Source: Candidatus Nanopelagicaceae bacterium
GTDB taxonomy: Bacteria; Actinomycetota; Actinomycetes; Nanopelagicales; Nanopelagicaceae
Reading direction: 5' to 3'
Assembly (NCBI GenBank): GCA_018882885.1
Contig: VERG01000002.1
Location: forward strand, 1 to 64,000
DNA length: 64,000 nucleotides
This document shows, one piece after another, positions 35,573 to 46,009 of the stretch. The position numbers were made by a program, and so were the translations under genes. Under the pieces are notes generated by a model. It did not search any database. It saw nothing but the letters and a program-made list of their open reading frames with translations, and had not been told where the DNA came from. The stretch's first letter is position 1. Each line of letters opens with the position of its first letter.

Positions 35573-37441
35573 TTACTTTTTAACCTTTCCACTTTCGGCA
35601 TCTGCATTAGTTGATAGTGCAGCGATGAATGCCTCCTGAGGAACCTCAACCCTACCCACCATCTTCATGCGCTTTTTACCTTCCTTCTGCTTCTCCAGAA
35701 GTTTGCGCTTTCGAGTGATGTCACCACCGTAACATTTTGCCAAAACATCTTTTCGAATCGCACGAATATTTTCTCGGGCGATGATTTTTGCTCCAATCGC
35801 AGCCTGAATTGGAACTTCGAACTGTTGTCTTGGGATCAACTCGCGAAGCTTGGTTGTCATCATCACGCCGTATGGATACGCCTTGTCGCGGTGCACAATT
35901 GAGCTAAAGGCATCAACTGTGTCTCCTTGCAACAAGATATCAACCTTTACTAAGTCACCTTCAGCTTCGCCAATTGGTTCGTAATCCAAAGATGCATAAC
36001 CTTTAGTGCGAGATTTCAGCTGATCAAAGAAATCAAAAACAATCTCTGCCAAAGGTAATGTGTAACGAATCTCAACACGATCCTCAGAGAGATAATCCAT
36101 GCCATTTAGAGTTCCACGCCGCTGTTGGCACAACTCCATAATCGTTCCAATAAAATCGCTGGGCGAAAGAATTGTCGCACGCACAATTGGTTCTAGAACC
36201 TTCTCAACTTTTCCACTTGGATACTCACTTGGATTTGTTACGACCAGTTCCTGACCGCCCTCTGTGGTAACCCGATAAACCACGTTTGGCGCGGTTGAAA
36301 TTAAGGTTAAATTGAACTCTCTCTCAAGACGTTCACGAACAATTTCCATATGTAGAAGACCAAGAAATCCGCAACGGAAACCAAAACCTAAAGCTGCTGA
36401 GGTCTCTGGTTCATAAACCAGAGCCGCATCATTTAACTGCAACTTGTCCAGCGCATCGCGCAACATTGGATACTCATCTCCATCAATTGGGTAGAGACCG
36501 GAGAAGACCATTGGTTTTGGATCTTTGTAACCGGAGAGCGCTTCAGTGGCTGGCTTATGAAATGTTGTAACAGTGTCTCCAACGCGGGATAGACGTACAT
36601 CTTTAACGCCAGTAATTAGATAACCCACCTCGCCAACACCCAAGCCCTTGCTTGATACTGGTTCCGGAGAGATAACTCCAATATCCAAAAGCTCATGCTT
36701 CACACCAGTAGAAAACATTTGAATCTGTTCTCTAGGTGATAAATGGCCATCTACAACTCTTACATAGGTAACAACGCCGCGATAAGTGTCGTAAACCGAG
36801 TCGAAGATAAGTGCGCGTGCCGGCCCCTCTGGTTTTCCCTTTGGAGCTGGAATCTGGGCAACAATTTGATCCAACAACTCTTCCACACCTGCACCGGTCT
36901 TGCCGGAAACTCGAAGGCAATCCTCTGGCTTACAACCAACTAATTTAGAGAGCTCCAAGGCAAACTTCTCTGGTTGCGCGGCCGGTAAATCAATCTTATT
37001 TAGAACTGGAATGATGGTTAAATCATTTTCCATTGCAAGATATAAGTTGGCCAGAGTTTGCGCTTCAATCCCTTGTGCGCAATCAACAAGAAGAATTGCA
37101 CCCTCACACGCAGCTAAAGAACGAGAAACTTCATAAGTGAAATCCACATGGCCTGGAGTATCAATCATGTTAAGGATGTACTCCTTGCCATCGATCCCAG
37201 ATTTCCATGGCAAACGAACCGCTTGACTTTTAATGGTAATGCCGCGCTCGCGCTCGATATCCATTCGATCTAGATACTGCGCTCGCATATTGCGCGCCTC
37301 GACAACCTCGGTAATTCCCAGCATGCGATCGGCCAAAGTAGATTTACCGTGATCGATGTGCGCAATGATGCAGAAATTTCGAATCTGCTCCGGATTTGTG
37401 GCAGCGGGTTGCGGCGCTTTACTTAAAGGAATTGCAGGCAT
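35573..37441 (-). CDS. lepA: Elongation factor 4 (LepA)
   Basis: LepA is a ribosome-associated GTPase acting in initiation and ribosome maturation. The 622-aa protein has P-loop [14 protein letters not shown] (about 30-43), switch [21 protein letters not shown] and NKIDLP. The characteristic LepA C-terminal domain includes [23 protein letters not shown]. Length is normal. It is followed one base later by hemW. Confidence 0.97.
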   Translation of the reverse strand: MPAIPLSKAPQPAATNPEQIRNFCIIAHIDHGKSTLADRMLGITEVVEARNMRAQYLDRMDIERERGITIKSQAVRLPWKSGIDGKEYILNMIDTPGHVDFTYEVSRSLAACEGAILLVDCAQGIEAQTLANLYLAMENDLTIIPVLNKIDLPAAQPEKFALELSKLVGCKPEDCLRVSGKTGAGVEELLDQIVAQIPAPKGKPEGPARALIFDSVYDTYRGVVTYVRVVDGHLSPREQIQMFSTGVKHELLDIGVISPEPVSSKGLGVGEVGYLITGVKDVRLSRVGDTVTTFHKPATEALSGYKDPKPMVFSGLYPIDGDEYPMLRDALDKLQLNDAALVYEPETSAALGFGFRCGFLGLLHMEIVRERLEREFNLTLISTAPNVVYRVTTEGGQELVVTNPSEYPSGKVEKVLEPIVRATILSPSDFIGTIMELCQQRRGTLNGMDYLSEDRVEIRYTLPLAEIVFDFFDQLKSRTKGYASLDYEPIGEAEGDLVKVDILLQGDTVDAFSSIVHRDKAYPYGVMMTTKLRELIPRQQFEVPIQAAIGAKIIARENIRAIRKDVLAKCYGGDITRKRKLLEKQKEGKKRMKMVGRVEVPQEAFIAALSTNADAESGKVKK

Positions 37442-37477
37442 TAGCGCTCGCCTACTAAGTTATTTTTGTCGGGGTGA

Positions 37478-37747
37478 TTAACGAACGCCAGCTTTGTGAG
37501 CTGACTTTGCCATCGCTGACTTCTTGTTAGCAGCTTGGTTGGCATGGATAACACCCTTTGAAACCGCAACATCTAATTCGCGGGTTGCGGCGCTTAGCTC
37601 GGTAGCAATCGCCTTTGAATCACCAGATGCAACAGCATCACGGAAGCGACGGATCGCGGTCTTGAAAGATGAGCGAACTGACTTGTTGCGCAGGCGCGCC
37701 TTCTCATTGGTCTTGATTCGCTTGATCTGAGACTTGATATTTGCCAC
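37478..37747 (-). CDS. rpsT: 30S ribosomal protein S20
   Basis: An 89-aa basic helical protein starting GTG 37747: [30 protein letters not shown], ending [29 protein letters not shown] precedes the start by about 9 nt. It lies between holA and lepA, the conserved order. The leader downstream of holA contains two overlapping, mutually exclusive hairpins (37828-37852) that could take part in autoregulation. Confidence 0.96.
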   Translation of the reverse strand: MANIKSQIKRIKTNEKARLRNKSVRSSFKTAIRRFRDAVASGDSKAIATELSAATRELDVAVSKGVIHANQAANKKSAMAKSAHKAGVR

Positions 37748-37827
37748 GAACGTATTGCCTTCCAGTTAATAAATCGGTGATGCTTAGGAGTAATTGAGCG
37801 CCGAAGGGTATCAGTCGACCGCGATGG

Positions 37828-37852
37828 GGCTCAAACTGAGCCTGTTCAGGCT
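37828..37852 (-). promoter_or_regulatory. Mutually exclusive hairpins in the rpsT leader
   Basis: GGCTC-aaact-GAGCC (37828-37842) and AGCCT-gttc-AGGCT (37839-37852) share AGCC, so only one can form at a time. They lie 80-105 bp before rpsT and 26 bp past the holA stop. An attenuator or S20-responsive switch is possible, or a weak terminator without a T run. Confidence 0.3.
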
Positions 37853-37878
37853 GACCAAGGCATCCCGCAGGCTCTGGA

Positions 37879-38841
37879 CTATCTATGGTTTTGAGCGACT
37901 TGATTGGCGATAGCCATCACGGTGCGCTCCAGGGCAAATATCGGATCGGCCTCCGCACCCTTTATGGCGACATCCGCGCGGGATAGCTCCCGAGTCGAGT
38001 ACGCGATTAGTGAGGGTGACCATTTTGCTAACTGGCGACGGGCTTTATCTATCTGCCACGGAGCAAGCCCAAGGCTGCCGGCTAACTGGAAAGCATTGAC
38101 GTTTCGAGGCGCGCCAGAGACCTTCGCTAAAGTTCGAATCGAAGAGGTTAATGCGGAGACAATCATTACGGGATCTGTTCCAGTTTCAAGTGCATTGCGA
38201 AGCGCGATCAATGCCGCCTTTGGATTTCCAGAAAGAGTCGCATCAGCAACATCAAATCCAGTTGCTTCTACCCGACCTTGGTAATACTTAGCGATATCAG
38301 TTTCATCAATAACCGCTTTTCCAGCGTTGGTGTCAAAAGAAATCTGGCTGCAAGCCGCAGCTAACTCTCGAGTATCACTTCCCGTCGCTTCAACAAGTGC
38401 CGTGATGCCTGCCGCAGATATCTTTCGACCATTTCTAGCAAACTCTTCTCTAACAAAACTTTCCTTATCGGCCGCCTTCTTCATCGGTTCGCAAGGAATT
38501 AATTCCGGTTTTAACTTCTTAATCTTTTCTAACAGCGCCTTGCCCTTGATCCCACCTTTGTGGAGAAAAACTAAATGTAGATTGGGCTCGATATGAGCAA
38601 ATTGTTGTTCTATCTCTTCCTGTACCTCAGATGCGACATCCTGCAAATCTCTAACAACTACAACCCGCTGATCAGCAAAGAGTGAAGGTGCAACAGTCTC
38701 GGCATATTTTCCTAAATCTAATTGAGTACCATCCAAAACAGTTTTCTCAAAACCAGATCGTTGCTCCAAAATTTGAGATAGAGCGCGATCGGCCAGTACC
38801 GCTTCGCCACCGAGAATAAGAACAACCTGAGCTAACGCCAT
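37879..38841 (-). CDS. holA: DNA polymerase III subunit delta
   Basis: HolA opens the beta clamp within the clamp loader. The protein has about 320 aa, beginning MALAQVVLILGGEAVLADRALSQI. A central pattern, GTDTRELAAACSQISFDT-like (here TGSDTRELAAACSQISFDT), fits delta subunits. The C-terminal helical collar contains ALRNALETGTDPVMIVSALTSSIRTLAKV. ATG 38841 lies inside the comEC end; GTG starts at 38853-38856 follow GGA more closely and are possible. Its place after comEC is typical. Confidence 0.92.
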   Translation of the reverse strand: MALAQVVLILGGEAVLADRALSQILEQRSGFEKTVLDGTQLDLGKYAETVAPSLFADQRVVVVRDLQDVASEVQEEIEQQFAHIEPNLHLVFLHKGGIKGKALLEKIKKLKPELIPCEPMKKAADKESFVREEFARNGRKISAAGITALVEATGSDTRELAAACSQISFDTNAGKAVIDETDIAKYYQGRVEATGFDVADATLSGNPKAALIALRNALETGTDPVMIVSALTSSIRTLAKVSGAPRNVNAFQLAGSLGLAPWQIDKARRQLAKWSPSLIAYSTRELSRADVAIKGAEADPIFALERTVMAIANQVAQNHR

Positions 38842-41081
38842 TGAACCCGCCACCACTCCTTTCTCATCTCTCTGATGGTGAATATATAACGCTTTAACCC
38901 GCTATCAAATCTCCACCCCACCGCGATTGGGCCATGTAAATCTGTTCTGCGCACAACACTGCCCATTTCCAGTAATGAATTGATTAATGAAACATCGGGA
39001 TGGCCGTAACTGTTTCCCCTTCCAACGCTAATCAAGGCAACCTTGGGTTGGGTAATTCTCAAGAACCCTTGATCTTGAAATCGGGAGCCATGATGGGCGA
39101 CCTTCAATATGTCTACAGCCGACAAAGCTCCCTGTGCCGCTATTTCACTTTGAGCCTCTGGCTCGATATCTCCGGTAACCAAGATTGAAACACCGTTATG
39201 GATCACTTTAATTACCAAGCTGCGGTTGTTTTCTGCCGACCCGTCTCCGGGAAGGTTTTGATATTGCGCACTTGATGATGAATATGGTTTTGGCCACAAC
39301 ACCTCAAGATCGGTATCTCCTATTTTTGCGCTGTCCCCTAATTTAACGACACGGATTATTGAATTTAATGTTTCGGGAGGCAAAGCGCCGCCATTACTCC
39401 AAATCTCGCCAACACTTCTATTTCTCATTGCGCCAGCAAGACCAAAGGTGTGATCAGCATGATCATGAGAAAGAACTATTAAAGGAAGTTTATTAATTTT
39501 TAGAGTTTTCAAACAACGATCAATTAGGGTGGGGTCTGGTCCAACATCAAACAGCAAACCGGCCCCGTGACCTAAAGATATTGCTAAGGCATCTCCCTGT
39601 CCGACATCACATTGCGCAATCTGCCACCCTGAACCAGGAAAACTCAATCGTGGGGACAAATTAATCAGCACGATTAGGGCAAGGGCTAGAAAAAGCAGAT
39701 TTCGTTTAGCTTTGTAAAGCAATAATCCAATTAAAATTACCGAGAGAAAAAATATCGGATTAATTCGCAATGTAGGTGTGGCTAGTGAGAAGGAAGCAAC
39801 CAGCGCAATCCACTTCGCTAGTGAAGCTGCCAAAGTCAGTAGCAAGTTTGAAAGCCAAGTTATAGGCAGCAGAATTACGGACAAGAAGCCCATGATGGTA
39901 ATCGGAGCGACGCTCGGTGCTACTAGAACATTAAATAGGACACTCAGGGCAGAGATCTCGCCAGAGAGAAAGAGAATGTAGGGCGTGCAAAGGACCGTGG
40001 CAGCCAATGAAACCGCCAAAATCTCAGCCAGCCATCCGGGCAACCATTTCTCTAATCGTGAGGAAATCTCTGGAGCGAGAAAAATCAATCCGCCGGTAGC
40101 CAGTACTGATAAAACAAAGCCGGGATCCTGTGATTGAAAGGGATCGAGCAACAATAGAGCAGTTATTGCCGCGGCCAACGCTGAGGCCGCATTTCTCCTA
40201 TTTCCAGTAGCACGGGCCAACAGAATAACGGCGGCCATAACTCCGGCTCGTAGAACAGATGGTGAAGGCCTTACCAGTAGAAGAAAAATAACCAAGAATC
40301 CACTTGTTATAAGTAACTGGATTATCAAACGCTTAAATATCAACCTGCTAATCCAGAAAACCAGGGCGCTAACAATTGCAAAGTTGGCTCCACTCACCGC
40401 AGTCAAATGAGAGAGCCCTGACCTACGCATCTGCGTGGCAAAGCTCTGCGATTGTAATGTTGTGTCACCCAGAATCATTCCTGGGATCAGTGAACCTGCA
40501 TCTGAATTAATTCGAGAAGCTTTTTTTCTAAACTCCTCTCTGATATCGCTAAGCAATTTGGATAGTTTTCCAGCAGAATGCAAAGCCTCTGGAGCTTCAT
40601 CAGCAATTATGGTGGCGGCCACTCTTTTTTCTTTTGTGAGAATTAAGTGACCGCTCAAAAGAATTTCATCGCCCACCCCAATAGTGGAGTTGAATTTGGA
40701 GAGAACTCGGACTGGCAAGCGAAGTGAACTCTCTTGACCCCGCCACTGCACCTTTGTCGCTCGAACCAGAAAGGAGTTTTGTGGTTGGTGCAGATTTGAA
40801 CCGCGCACCTTATGACCGGTTGATTTAATATCACTTGTTACCTTGGCATGTAAAACTACTTGCCCACGATCTTGGGCTATCTGGGCTAGAAAACTTTGCT
40901 GCAGAGTGGCTAAATGAAGCGAATAGATCCCACAGCCCACCAAGATCGACCAGGCAAAGATTGCGTATCGACTACTCCGAATCTGAGCTAGCAAGACAAT
41001 AAGAAAAAGTGGTATCGCCAACTTCCAGCTATATGCGCCGGCCATTAAAGCCCCGATCCAAATACCCGCTCCAAACAACAA
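38832..41081 (-). CDS. comEC: Competence DNA channel ComEC/Rec2
   Basis: ComEC forms the inner-membrane channel for single-stranded DNA uptake. The 749-aa protein has an N-terminal hydrophobic pair and OB-like soluble part (about 60-200). The competence domain has many helices (LSHLTAVSGANFAIVSALVFW to SAARASPSVLRAGVMA-like motifs; RPSPSVLRAGVMAAVILLAR is present). The C-terminal metallo-beta-lactamase domain has CDVGQGDALAISLGHG and LSHDHADHTFGLAGAM. All three domains are intact, so the channel may be functional. comEA is upstream. Confidence 0.94.
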   Translation of the reverse strand: MLFGAGIWIGALMAGAYSWKLAIPLFLIVLLAQIRSSRYAIFAWSILVGCGIYSLHLATLQQSFLAQIAQDRGQVVLHAKVTSDIKSTGHKVRGSNLHQPQNSFLVRATKVQWRGQESSLRLPVRVLSKFNSTIGVGDEILLSGHLILTKEKRVAATIIADEAPEALHSAGKLSKLLSDIREEFRKKASRINSDAGSLIPGMILGDTTLQSQSFATQMRRSGLSHLTAVSGANFAIVSALVFWISRLIFKRLIIQLLITSGFLVIFLLLVRPSPSVLRAGVMAAVILLARATGNRRNAASALAAAITALLLLDPFQSQDPGFVLSVLATGGLIFLAPEISSRLEKWLPGWLAEILAVSLAATVLCTPYILFLSGEISALSVLFNVLVAPSVAPITIMGFLSVILLPITWLSNLLLTLAASLAKWIALVASFSLATPTLRINPIFFLSVILIGLLLYKAKRNLLFLALALIVLINLSPRLSFPGSGWQIAQCDVGQGDALAISLGHGAGLLFDVGPDPTLIDRCLKTLKINKLPLIVLSHDHADHTFGLAGAMRNRSVGEIWSNGGALPPETLNSIIRVVKLGDSAKIGDTDLEVLWPKPYSSSSAQYQNLPGDGSAENNRSLVIKVIHNGVSILVTGDIEPEAQSEIAAQGALSAVDILKVAHHGSRFQDQGFLRITQPKVALISVGRGNSYGHPDVSLINSLLEMGSVVRRTDLHGPIAVGWRFDSGLKRYIFTIREMRKEWWRVQWR

Positions 41082-41119
41082 AAGCCGCAGCTCGAGCCGC
41101 GGCCTAGTAGCTGGTTGTA

Positions 41120-41722
41120 TTACAGAGTTAATCTCGGTTTTATTCTGCTTAAGGTCTTGGCGCCAATACCTGAGACTTTGAGTAGATCTTCGATACTCAT
41201 AAAAGGCCCGTTTTGATTTCGATAACTTACGATTCGCCCTGCAATTACTGGGCCGATTCCGACGAGAGAATCAAACTCAGCTTTTGTTCCCCGATTGATG
41301 TTTACGATACCGGTATAACTTTTCTTGCCAGTGCCGCCCTTAGATGAAGTACTTAACTTTGGTTGATAGCCAACATATATCTGCTCCCCATCTACCAGAA
41401 TTCGAGCCAGATTGATCTCTCCTAGATCTACCCCTTTCTTAGCTCCGCCTGCTGCCTTTATTGCATCAGCGACTCTTGAGCCCTGCAATAAAGGGTAGAC
41501 ATCTGGATTTTTTACTTTGCCGGCGACATGTACCAGGATGTTTTTTGCAATTGGGGCGATGCTCAACTTTGGCATAGGAGCTTCTTGCGCCTCGGCACTT
41601 CCTCTAGTTGTCGTAAATAGAAATAGGGCCAACCCGACCCCGATTAAACTTATGAAAACTAGGGCACGTCGTTGTGGATATGTGTAATTTGTTAGATTGT
41701 CTTTGAGCTCTGCAATGTTCAT
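41120..41722 (-). CDS. comEA: Competence DNA-binding protein ComEA
   Basis: ComEA is the membrane-anchored DNA receptor for transformation. The 200-aa protein has a basic cytoplasmic start, one transmembrane helix (LVFISLIGVGLALFLFTTT) and an SLBB-type domain (ILVHVAGKVKNPDVYPLLQGSRVADAIKAAGG). The C-terminus is a helix-hairpin-helix domain with NINRGTKAEFDSLVGIGPVIAGRIVSYR and LLKVSGIGAKTLSRI. ATG 41722 is chosen over a TTG at 41743. TTTTAT lies 6 nt upstream, again without a ribosome site. Confidence 0.93.
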   Translation of the reverse strand: MNIAELKDNLTNYTYPQRRALVFISLIGVGLALFLFTTTRGSAEAQEAPMPKLSIAPIAKNILVHVAGKVKNPDVYPLLQGSRVADAIKAAGGAKKGVDLGEINLARILVDGEQIYVGYQPKLSTSSKGGTGKKSYTGIVNINRGTKAEFDSLVGIGPVIAGRIVSYRNQNGPFMSIEDLLKVSGIGAKTLSRIKPRLTL

Positions 41723-41802
41723 TACCCGATAAAAGCACTGCAAATTGCCAGAGTTTCATTTAAGTGTATCTCGAGTGCAAAACCTTGAACTGTGGAAATC
41801 AG

Positions 41803-44259
41803 TTACAAAACTATATTTACAAACTTTGGCGCCTTAGTAATGATTTTCTTTGGTTGCGCTCCGCCAAGTTCAGATAAAACCTCTGCATCTGCTAAAGCCA
41901 TTTTTTCCAAATCAGCATCGGAAATGTCTGGAGCAATCTCTACTCGAGATTTAATCTTTCCATTGATCTGGAAGATTGCGGTCACCGAATCTTGAGCCAG
42001 CAATGCTGGATCAACTGTGGGCCACCCTGCCAAAGAGACTGATGGTTTATGGCCTAATTTCTCCCACATCTCCTCAGCGGTGTAGGGAGCGATTAAAGAT
42101 AGGGAGATAGCAACAATTTCAGCAGCTTCGCGCACCGCAGGGTCGGCAGGACCGCAGCCAGAATCAATCGCCTTTCGAGTTGCATTCACCAACTCCATTA
42201 CACGAGCAACTGCAACATTAAATCTAAAGGTTTCTACTGCCAATGAAATGTCATTCAAACTCTTGTGAGCGGTTTTACGCAGAGCTAAATCACCTTTAGT
42301 GAAATCAACGCCGGGCTCACTTGTTACATCTCCGGCCAATCGCCAAGCGCGGTTTAAGAATTTTGCAGATCCCGCAGGCGAAACATCGGCCCAATCAACA
42401 TCATCCTCTGGTGGACCGGCAAATACCATAGTTAGTCGAATCGCATCCACTCCATGCTTTTCTAATTCATCAGAGAGTCTGACTAAATTGCCGCGGCTCT
42501 TGCTCATAGCTGAGCCATCCATAATTACCATTCCCTGATTTAGTAATCTAGTAAATGGTTCGGTGAAGTTTAGGTATCCCATGTCATGTAGAGCTTTGGT
42601 AAAAAATCTCGAGTAGAGAAGATGCAAAATAGCGTGGGTTACTCCACCAACATATTGATCGACTGGAAGCCATTTCTCAACTTCTTCTTTGATAAATGCC
42701 TGATCATGAGAGTCAACGCTTGTGTAACGCAGGAAGTACCAAGATGAATCAACAAAGGTGTCCATCGTGTCGGTATCTCGCAAGGCTGCTGCGCCACATT
42801 TCGGACAGGAAACATTTACCCAATCAGTAGCGGTTGCTAATGGTGAGGTGCCTTTTGGTTTTAAATCTAAGGTTGAGGAGTTAGGTAACTTGACTGGGAG
42901 TTGATCTTCCGGAACTGGAACCTCTCCACATTTCTCGCAATGAATTATCGGAATTGGAGTACCCCAATATCGCTGCCGCGAAATTAACCAATCCCGCAGG
43001 CGATAATTATTTGAGGCTTTACCGAGTTTCTTATCTTCAAGCTCCTTAACAATCTGCGCTATGGCAGCTGTGCTGGAGAGGCCATCTAGGCTGCCAGAGT
43101 TGATTAATTCCCCATCGCCAGCGGTTGCGACCCCTGATTTTGCTGGATCTTCCTCATCAGTTTGAACAACTACTCGAATCGGAAGCTGCATCGCCCGAGC
43201 AAAATCTAAATCTCGTTGATCATGAGCCGGAACCGCCATGATGGCACCTGTTCCATAGTCCGCCAATACATAATCACTTGCCCAAATCGGAATCCGCTCG
43301 CCGTTTACCGGATTGATGGCGTATCGTCCAAGAAATACACCTGATTTAGGTCGATCAGTTGCTAATCGATCTATGTCGCTAGCCGCTTTTACAGAATCAA
43401 AATACTTTTCGAACTCCGCCTCAACCGGGCTACCTTTTACTAATTCGCGGGCCAACTCACTATCGACGGCAACCACCATAAAAGTGGCGCCGTACAAAGT
43501 ATCGGGTCTGGTTGTGTAAATAACCACGGGCTCTGTTCTGCCTTCAATTTGAAATGAGACCTCTGCGCCGGTTGATTTGCCAATCCAATTGCGCTGCATG
43601 GTTAGAACTTTTTCTGGCCATTTACCTTCGAGCTGCTCCATGTCGGAAAGCAAGCGCTCGGCATAATCTGTAATTTTGAAATACCACTGATTCAATTTCT
43701 TCTTTGTAACTGCATTGTCACAACGTTCACAGAGTCCAGCAACTACCTGTTCATTTGCCAGCACTGTTTGGCATGAAGGACACCAATTGACCGCGGAGTT
43801 TTTTCGATAAGCCAATTCTTTTTCATACATCTTGATAAAGATCCATTGATTCCACTTGTAATACTCAGGATCACATGTGTAAAGCACGCGATCCCAATCA
43901 AAGGAACAGGCGTAGCGTCGCATAGAAGCTTTTTGGGTATTGATATTTTCGTAGGTCCAAACACTTGGATCCTCGTTGCGTTTAATCGCAGCGTTTTCGG
44001 CAGGTAAGCCAAATGCATCCCAACCGATTGGATGCATAACGTTGAAACCTTTTTGCACCCAATACCGAGCAATCACATCACCTAGAGCGTAAGCCTCGGC
44101 ATGGCCCATATGTAAATCCCCAGATGGGTAGGGAAACATATCTAGAACATATTTTTTCGGGCGTGGGTCATCAGCTTTTCCAGAGCGGAATGGAGCTATC
44201 TGATCCCAGATTGGTAGCCATTTCTCCTGGACATGGTTGATGTCGTAGGCCTCATGCAT
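41803..44259 (-). CDS. leuS: Leucyl-tRNA synthetase
   Basis: This 818-aa class Ia synthetase has the HIGH motif as [15 protein letters not shown] (about 42-56). The zinc-like CPSCQ ... CERC segment, the editing domain ([15 protein letters not shown]) and a second zinc knuckle CEKCG ... CPKCG follow. KMSKS appears as [10 protein letters not shown]. The C-terminal anticodon domain is complete. The ATG is preceded by TAACCT with 6-nt spacing and no ribosome site. The gene is not near leuCD. Confidence 0.97.
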   Translation of the reverse strand: MHEAYDINHVQEKWLPIWDQIAPFRSGKADDPRPKKYVLDMFPYPSGDLHMGHAEAYALGDVIARYWVQKGFNVMHPIGWDAFGLPAENAAIKRNEDPSVWTYENINTQKASMRRYACSFDWDRVLYTCDPEYYKWNQWIFIKMYEKELAYRKNSAVNWCPSCQTVLANEQVVAGLCERCDNAVTKKKLNQWYFKITDYAERLLSDMEQLEGKWPEKVLTMQRNWIGKSTGAEVSFQIEGRTEPVVIYTTRPDTLYGATFMVVAVDSELARELVKGSPVEAEFEKYFDSVKAASDIDRLATDRPKSGVFLGRYAINPVNGERIPIWASDYVLADYGTGAIMAVPAHDQRDLDFARAMQLPIRVVVQTDEEDPAKSGVATAGDGELINSGSLDGLSSTAAIAQIVKELEDKKLGKASNNYRLRDWLISRQRYWGTPIPIIHCEKCGEVPVPEDQLPVKLPNSSTLDLKPKGTSPLATATDWVNVSCPKCGAAALRDTDTMDTFVDSSWYFLRYTSVDSHDQAFIKEEVEKWLPVDQYVGGVTHAILHLLYSRFFTKALHDMGYLNFTEPFTRLLNQGMVIMDGSAMSKSRGNLVRLSDELEKHGVDAIRLTMVFAGPPEDDVDWADVSPAGSAKFLNRAWRLAGDVTSEPGVDFTKGDLALRKTAHKSLNDISLAVETFRFNVAVARVMELVNATRKAIDSGCGPADPAVREAAEIVAISLSLIAPYTAEEMWEKLGHKPSVSLAGWPTVDPALLAQDSVTAIFQINGKIKSRVEIAPDISDADLEKMALADAEVLSELGGAQPKKIITKAPKFVNIVL

Positions 44260-44271
44260 GTGCGTAGGTTA
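44260..44271 (-). promoter_or_regulatory. Candidate leaderless promoter (-10 TAACCT) of leuS
   Basis: TAACCT (44271-44266), ACGCAC, then ATG at 44259. The same hexamer precedes the thioesterase gene at 467-472. Confidence 0.4.
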
Positions 44272-44282
44272 CCGCCCTTGTT

Positions 44283-45227
44283 TTAATGCCATTGCACACC
44301 AGTTAATTCTTCGCTGACACTCCATAGATTGCGAGCCAAACTCTGGTCATAAGCAATTGATCTAGCCCGAGTCGCTTTGGGGTAGCCACGCATTTCCATC
44401 AATCCATCTGGCCCAATGTAGGAAGCTCCATAAAGATTTGGAAATGTAGCCGCGCACAAAGTTGGCAAAGCGCCTTTTGCAGCTGACTGCGCAATTATGG
44501 AGTTCATAAATGCAGTAGCGCGCTCCTCTCGCAAACTTCCCCGCATCTTTGGACCGACACTCTGCAGATTGGTATTGGAATATCCGGGGTGAGCCGCAAA
44601 AGCATTAAATCCATAGCCACGTGAATTCGCAATTCTCTCTAACTCAAAGGTAAATAAGAGATTAGCCAACTTGCTAGCACCATAAGCACCCCACGGCTGA
44701 TACTTATTGCGTCCCAAGCAAATATCTCTTATTGCATCAACCGAACCATCGCCAAAAGATCCAGTGCGATGCGCCTGACTTGAAATTGTCACAACACGAG
44801 ATTTGATTCTTTTGCTTAGTAAACCGGCAAAGGCAAAATGCCCTAAGTGATTAGTCCCAATTTGTAATTCAAAATCATCTGCGGTTTTTGTAAATGGAAC
44901 CGCCATAACGCCAGCATTCAAAATTAATACATCAATTTCACCGTCAAACTCCCGGGCCGCTTTGCGTACGCTATTTAGATCTGCTAAATCTAACTGCAAG
45001 ATAGAAATTAATTGGCTGGAGAGTTCCTTTTTGGTCCGCTCGGCCTTTTCAGGATTTCGAGCGGTAATAGTTACCTGCGCACCAGCCCGAACCAATTCGC
45101 GGGCCGCTTCCTTACCAATTCCACTTGTTCCACCGGTAATTAAGAAATGTTTTCCCACAAGATCCGGCAGGTCCTTCGCCGACCAACCAGTTGGAATATG
45201 TTGCAACGCAACCCTTGAATTACTCAT
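44283..45227 (-). CDS. Short-chain dehydrogenase/reductase
   Basis: The 314-aa protein has the Rossmann motif LITGGTSGIGKEAARELVRAGA (about 28-49), NAGV, the catalytic Ser in TISSQAHRTGS, and YxxxK as YGASK. The pattern resembles the WWOX/retinol-dehydrogenase-like SDR group (NHLGHFAFAGLL; AAHPGYSNTNLQ). The natural substrate is unknown. A retinal or retinol role would be tempting given blh at 57-58 kb, but nothing in the sequence proves it. It is flanked by leuS and tRNA-Ala. Confidence 0.85.
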   Translation of the reverse strand: MSNSRVALQHIPTGWSAKDLPDLVGKHFLITGGTSGIGKEAARELVRAGAQVTITARNPEKAERTKKELSSQLISILQLDLADLNSVRKAAREFDGEIDVLILNAGVMAVPFTKTADDFELQIGTNHLGHFAFAGLLSKRIKSRVVTISSQAHRTGSFGDGSVDAIRDICLGRNKYQPWGAYGASKLANLLFTFELERIANSRGYGFNAFAAHPGYSNTNLQSVGPKMRGSLREERATAFMNSIIAQSAAKGALPTLCAATFPNLYGASYIGPDGLMEMRGYPKATRARSIAYDQSLARNLWSVSEELTGVQWH

Positions 45228-45254
45228 GCCCTACTCTCTTTAGTTGCTTATCTG

Positions 45255-45327
45255 TGGAGCTAAGGGGACTTGAACCCCTGACCCCCTGCATGCCATGCAG
45301 GTGCGCTACCAGCTGCGCTATAGCCCC
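45255..45327 (-). tRNA. tRNA-Ala (GGC anticodon)
   Basis: The reverse strand has acceptor GGGGCTA/TAGCTCC with the G3-U70 wobble pair, the alanine identity element. The anticodon arm CCTGC-ATGGCAT-GCAGG gives GGC, reading GCC and GCU. The T arm has GGTTCAAGTCC. The discriminator is A and CCA is not encoded. It lies 31 bp past the phosphatase gene and is probably co-transcribed with nadD-rsfS. Confidence 0.95.
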
Positions 45328-45358
45328 GAACTTTCTTGCGCGGCAGACCTTACCTGAA

Positions 45359-46009
45359 CTAGGCCCCGCTTTCCTCTCCATAGATGGGCTCAGGTAAGGA
45401 TCCAGAGTTGTGCTCAACTAGAACCCAACCATTTCTATGGTGTCCACTTTCCAAAATCGACCAGCAGGCATTAGAAAGACCGCCAATTGCAGACCATTGA
45501 TTCATCGGCATTTCCAACATTTTGCCCAAAATGCAGCGTGCGGTACCGCCATGGGTTACTACAATCAAAGTTGAAACATCTTCACTCAGCGCAGCTTGAA
45601 TTGAATTCACCGCGCGATTAGCAATTTCACTTCGCCTTTCACCAGTTTGTCCCGCAGGCTGGTCATCACCATCTAGCCAATTAACAAAGCGGTCGTAATC
45701 CTCGGCGCGATTTTCTGCTCCGGTTTTTCCCTCCCAGTTTCCTCCATTGGTCTCACGTAAACCTGGATCAATCGCAACTTGCAACTGAGCAATCTTTGAT
45801 AAGGCGGCCGCGGTTTGCTGGGCGCGAATTAAATCGCTGGAGATAATCTTGTTTGGACGAAGTGCTAATAGAAGAGGTGCGGCATGCTCGGCTTGTTGCA
45901 AGCCAACTTCATTTAATGGAATATCAGAGTGTCCTTGAAAGCGATTTTCAATATTCCAATTTGTTTGACCATGACGCCATAAAACTACGCGCTGCCTATT
46001 TTTGGCCAT
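45359..46009 (-). CDS. Histidine phosphatase family protein
   Basis: The 216-aa protein has the phosphoglycerate-mutase-like motif LWRHGQTNWNIENRFQGHSDIPL (about 9-31), where RHG is catalytic. The second catalytic His is in VVTHGGTARCILG. In actinobacteria this gene follows nadD-rsfS and is usually annotated as a phosphoglycerate mutase or phosphatase. The substrate is not determined. It starts directly (1 bp) after rsfS. Confidence 0.88.
   Translation of the reverse strand: MAKNRQRVVLWRHGQTNWNIENRFQGHSDIPLNEVGLQQAEHAAPLLLALRPNKIISSDLIRAQQTAAALSKIAQLQVAIDPGLRETNGGNWEGKTGAENRAEDYDRFVNWLDGDDQPAGQTGERRSEIANRAVNSIQAALSEDVSTLIVVTHGGTARCILGKMLEMPMNQWSAIGGLSNACWSILESGHHRNGWVLVEHNSGSLPEPIYGEESGA

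Noticed and set aside
35572-35649. N-terminal extension of hemW to 35649
   Set aside because: It overlaps the end of lepA by about 77 bp and does not resemble HemW; the GTG at 35571 gives the expected start.
45220-45417. Open frame overlapping tRNA-Ala
   Set aside because: It covers the tRNA and lacks codon-like features; the tRNA is clear from its G3-U70 pair and anticodon.
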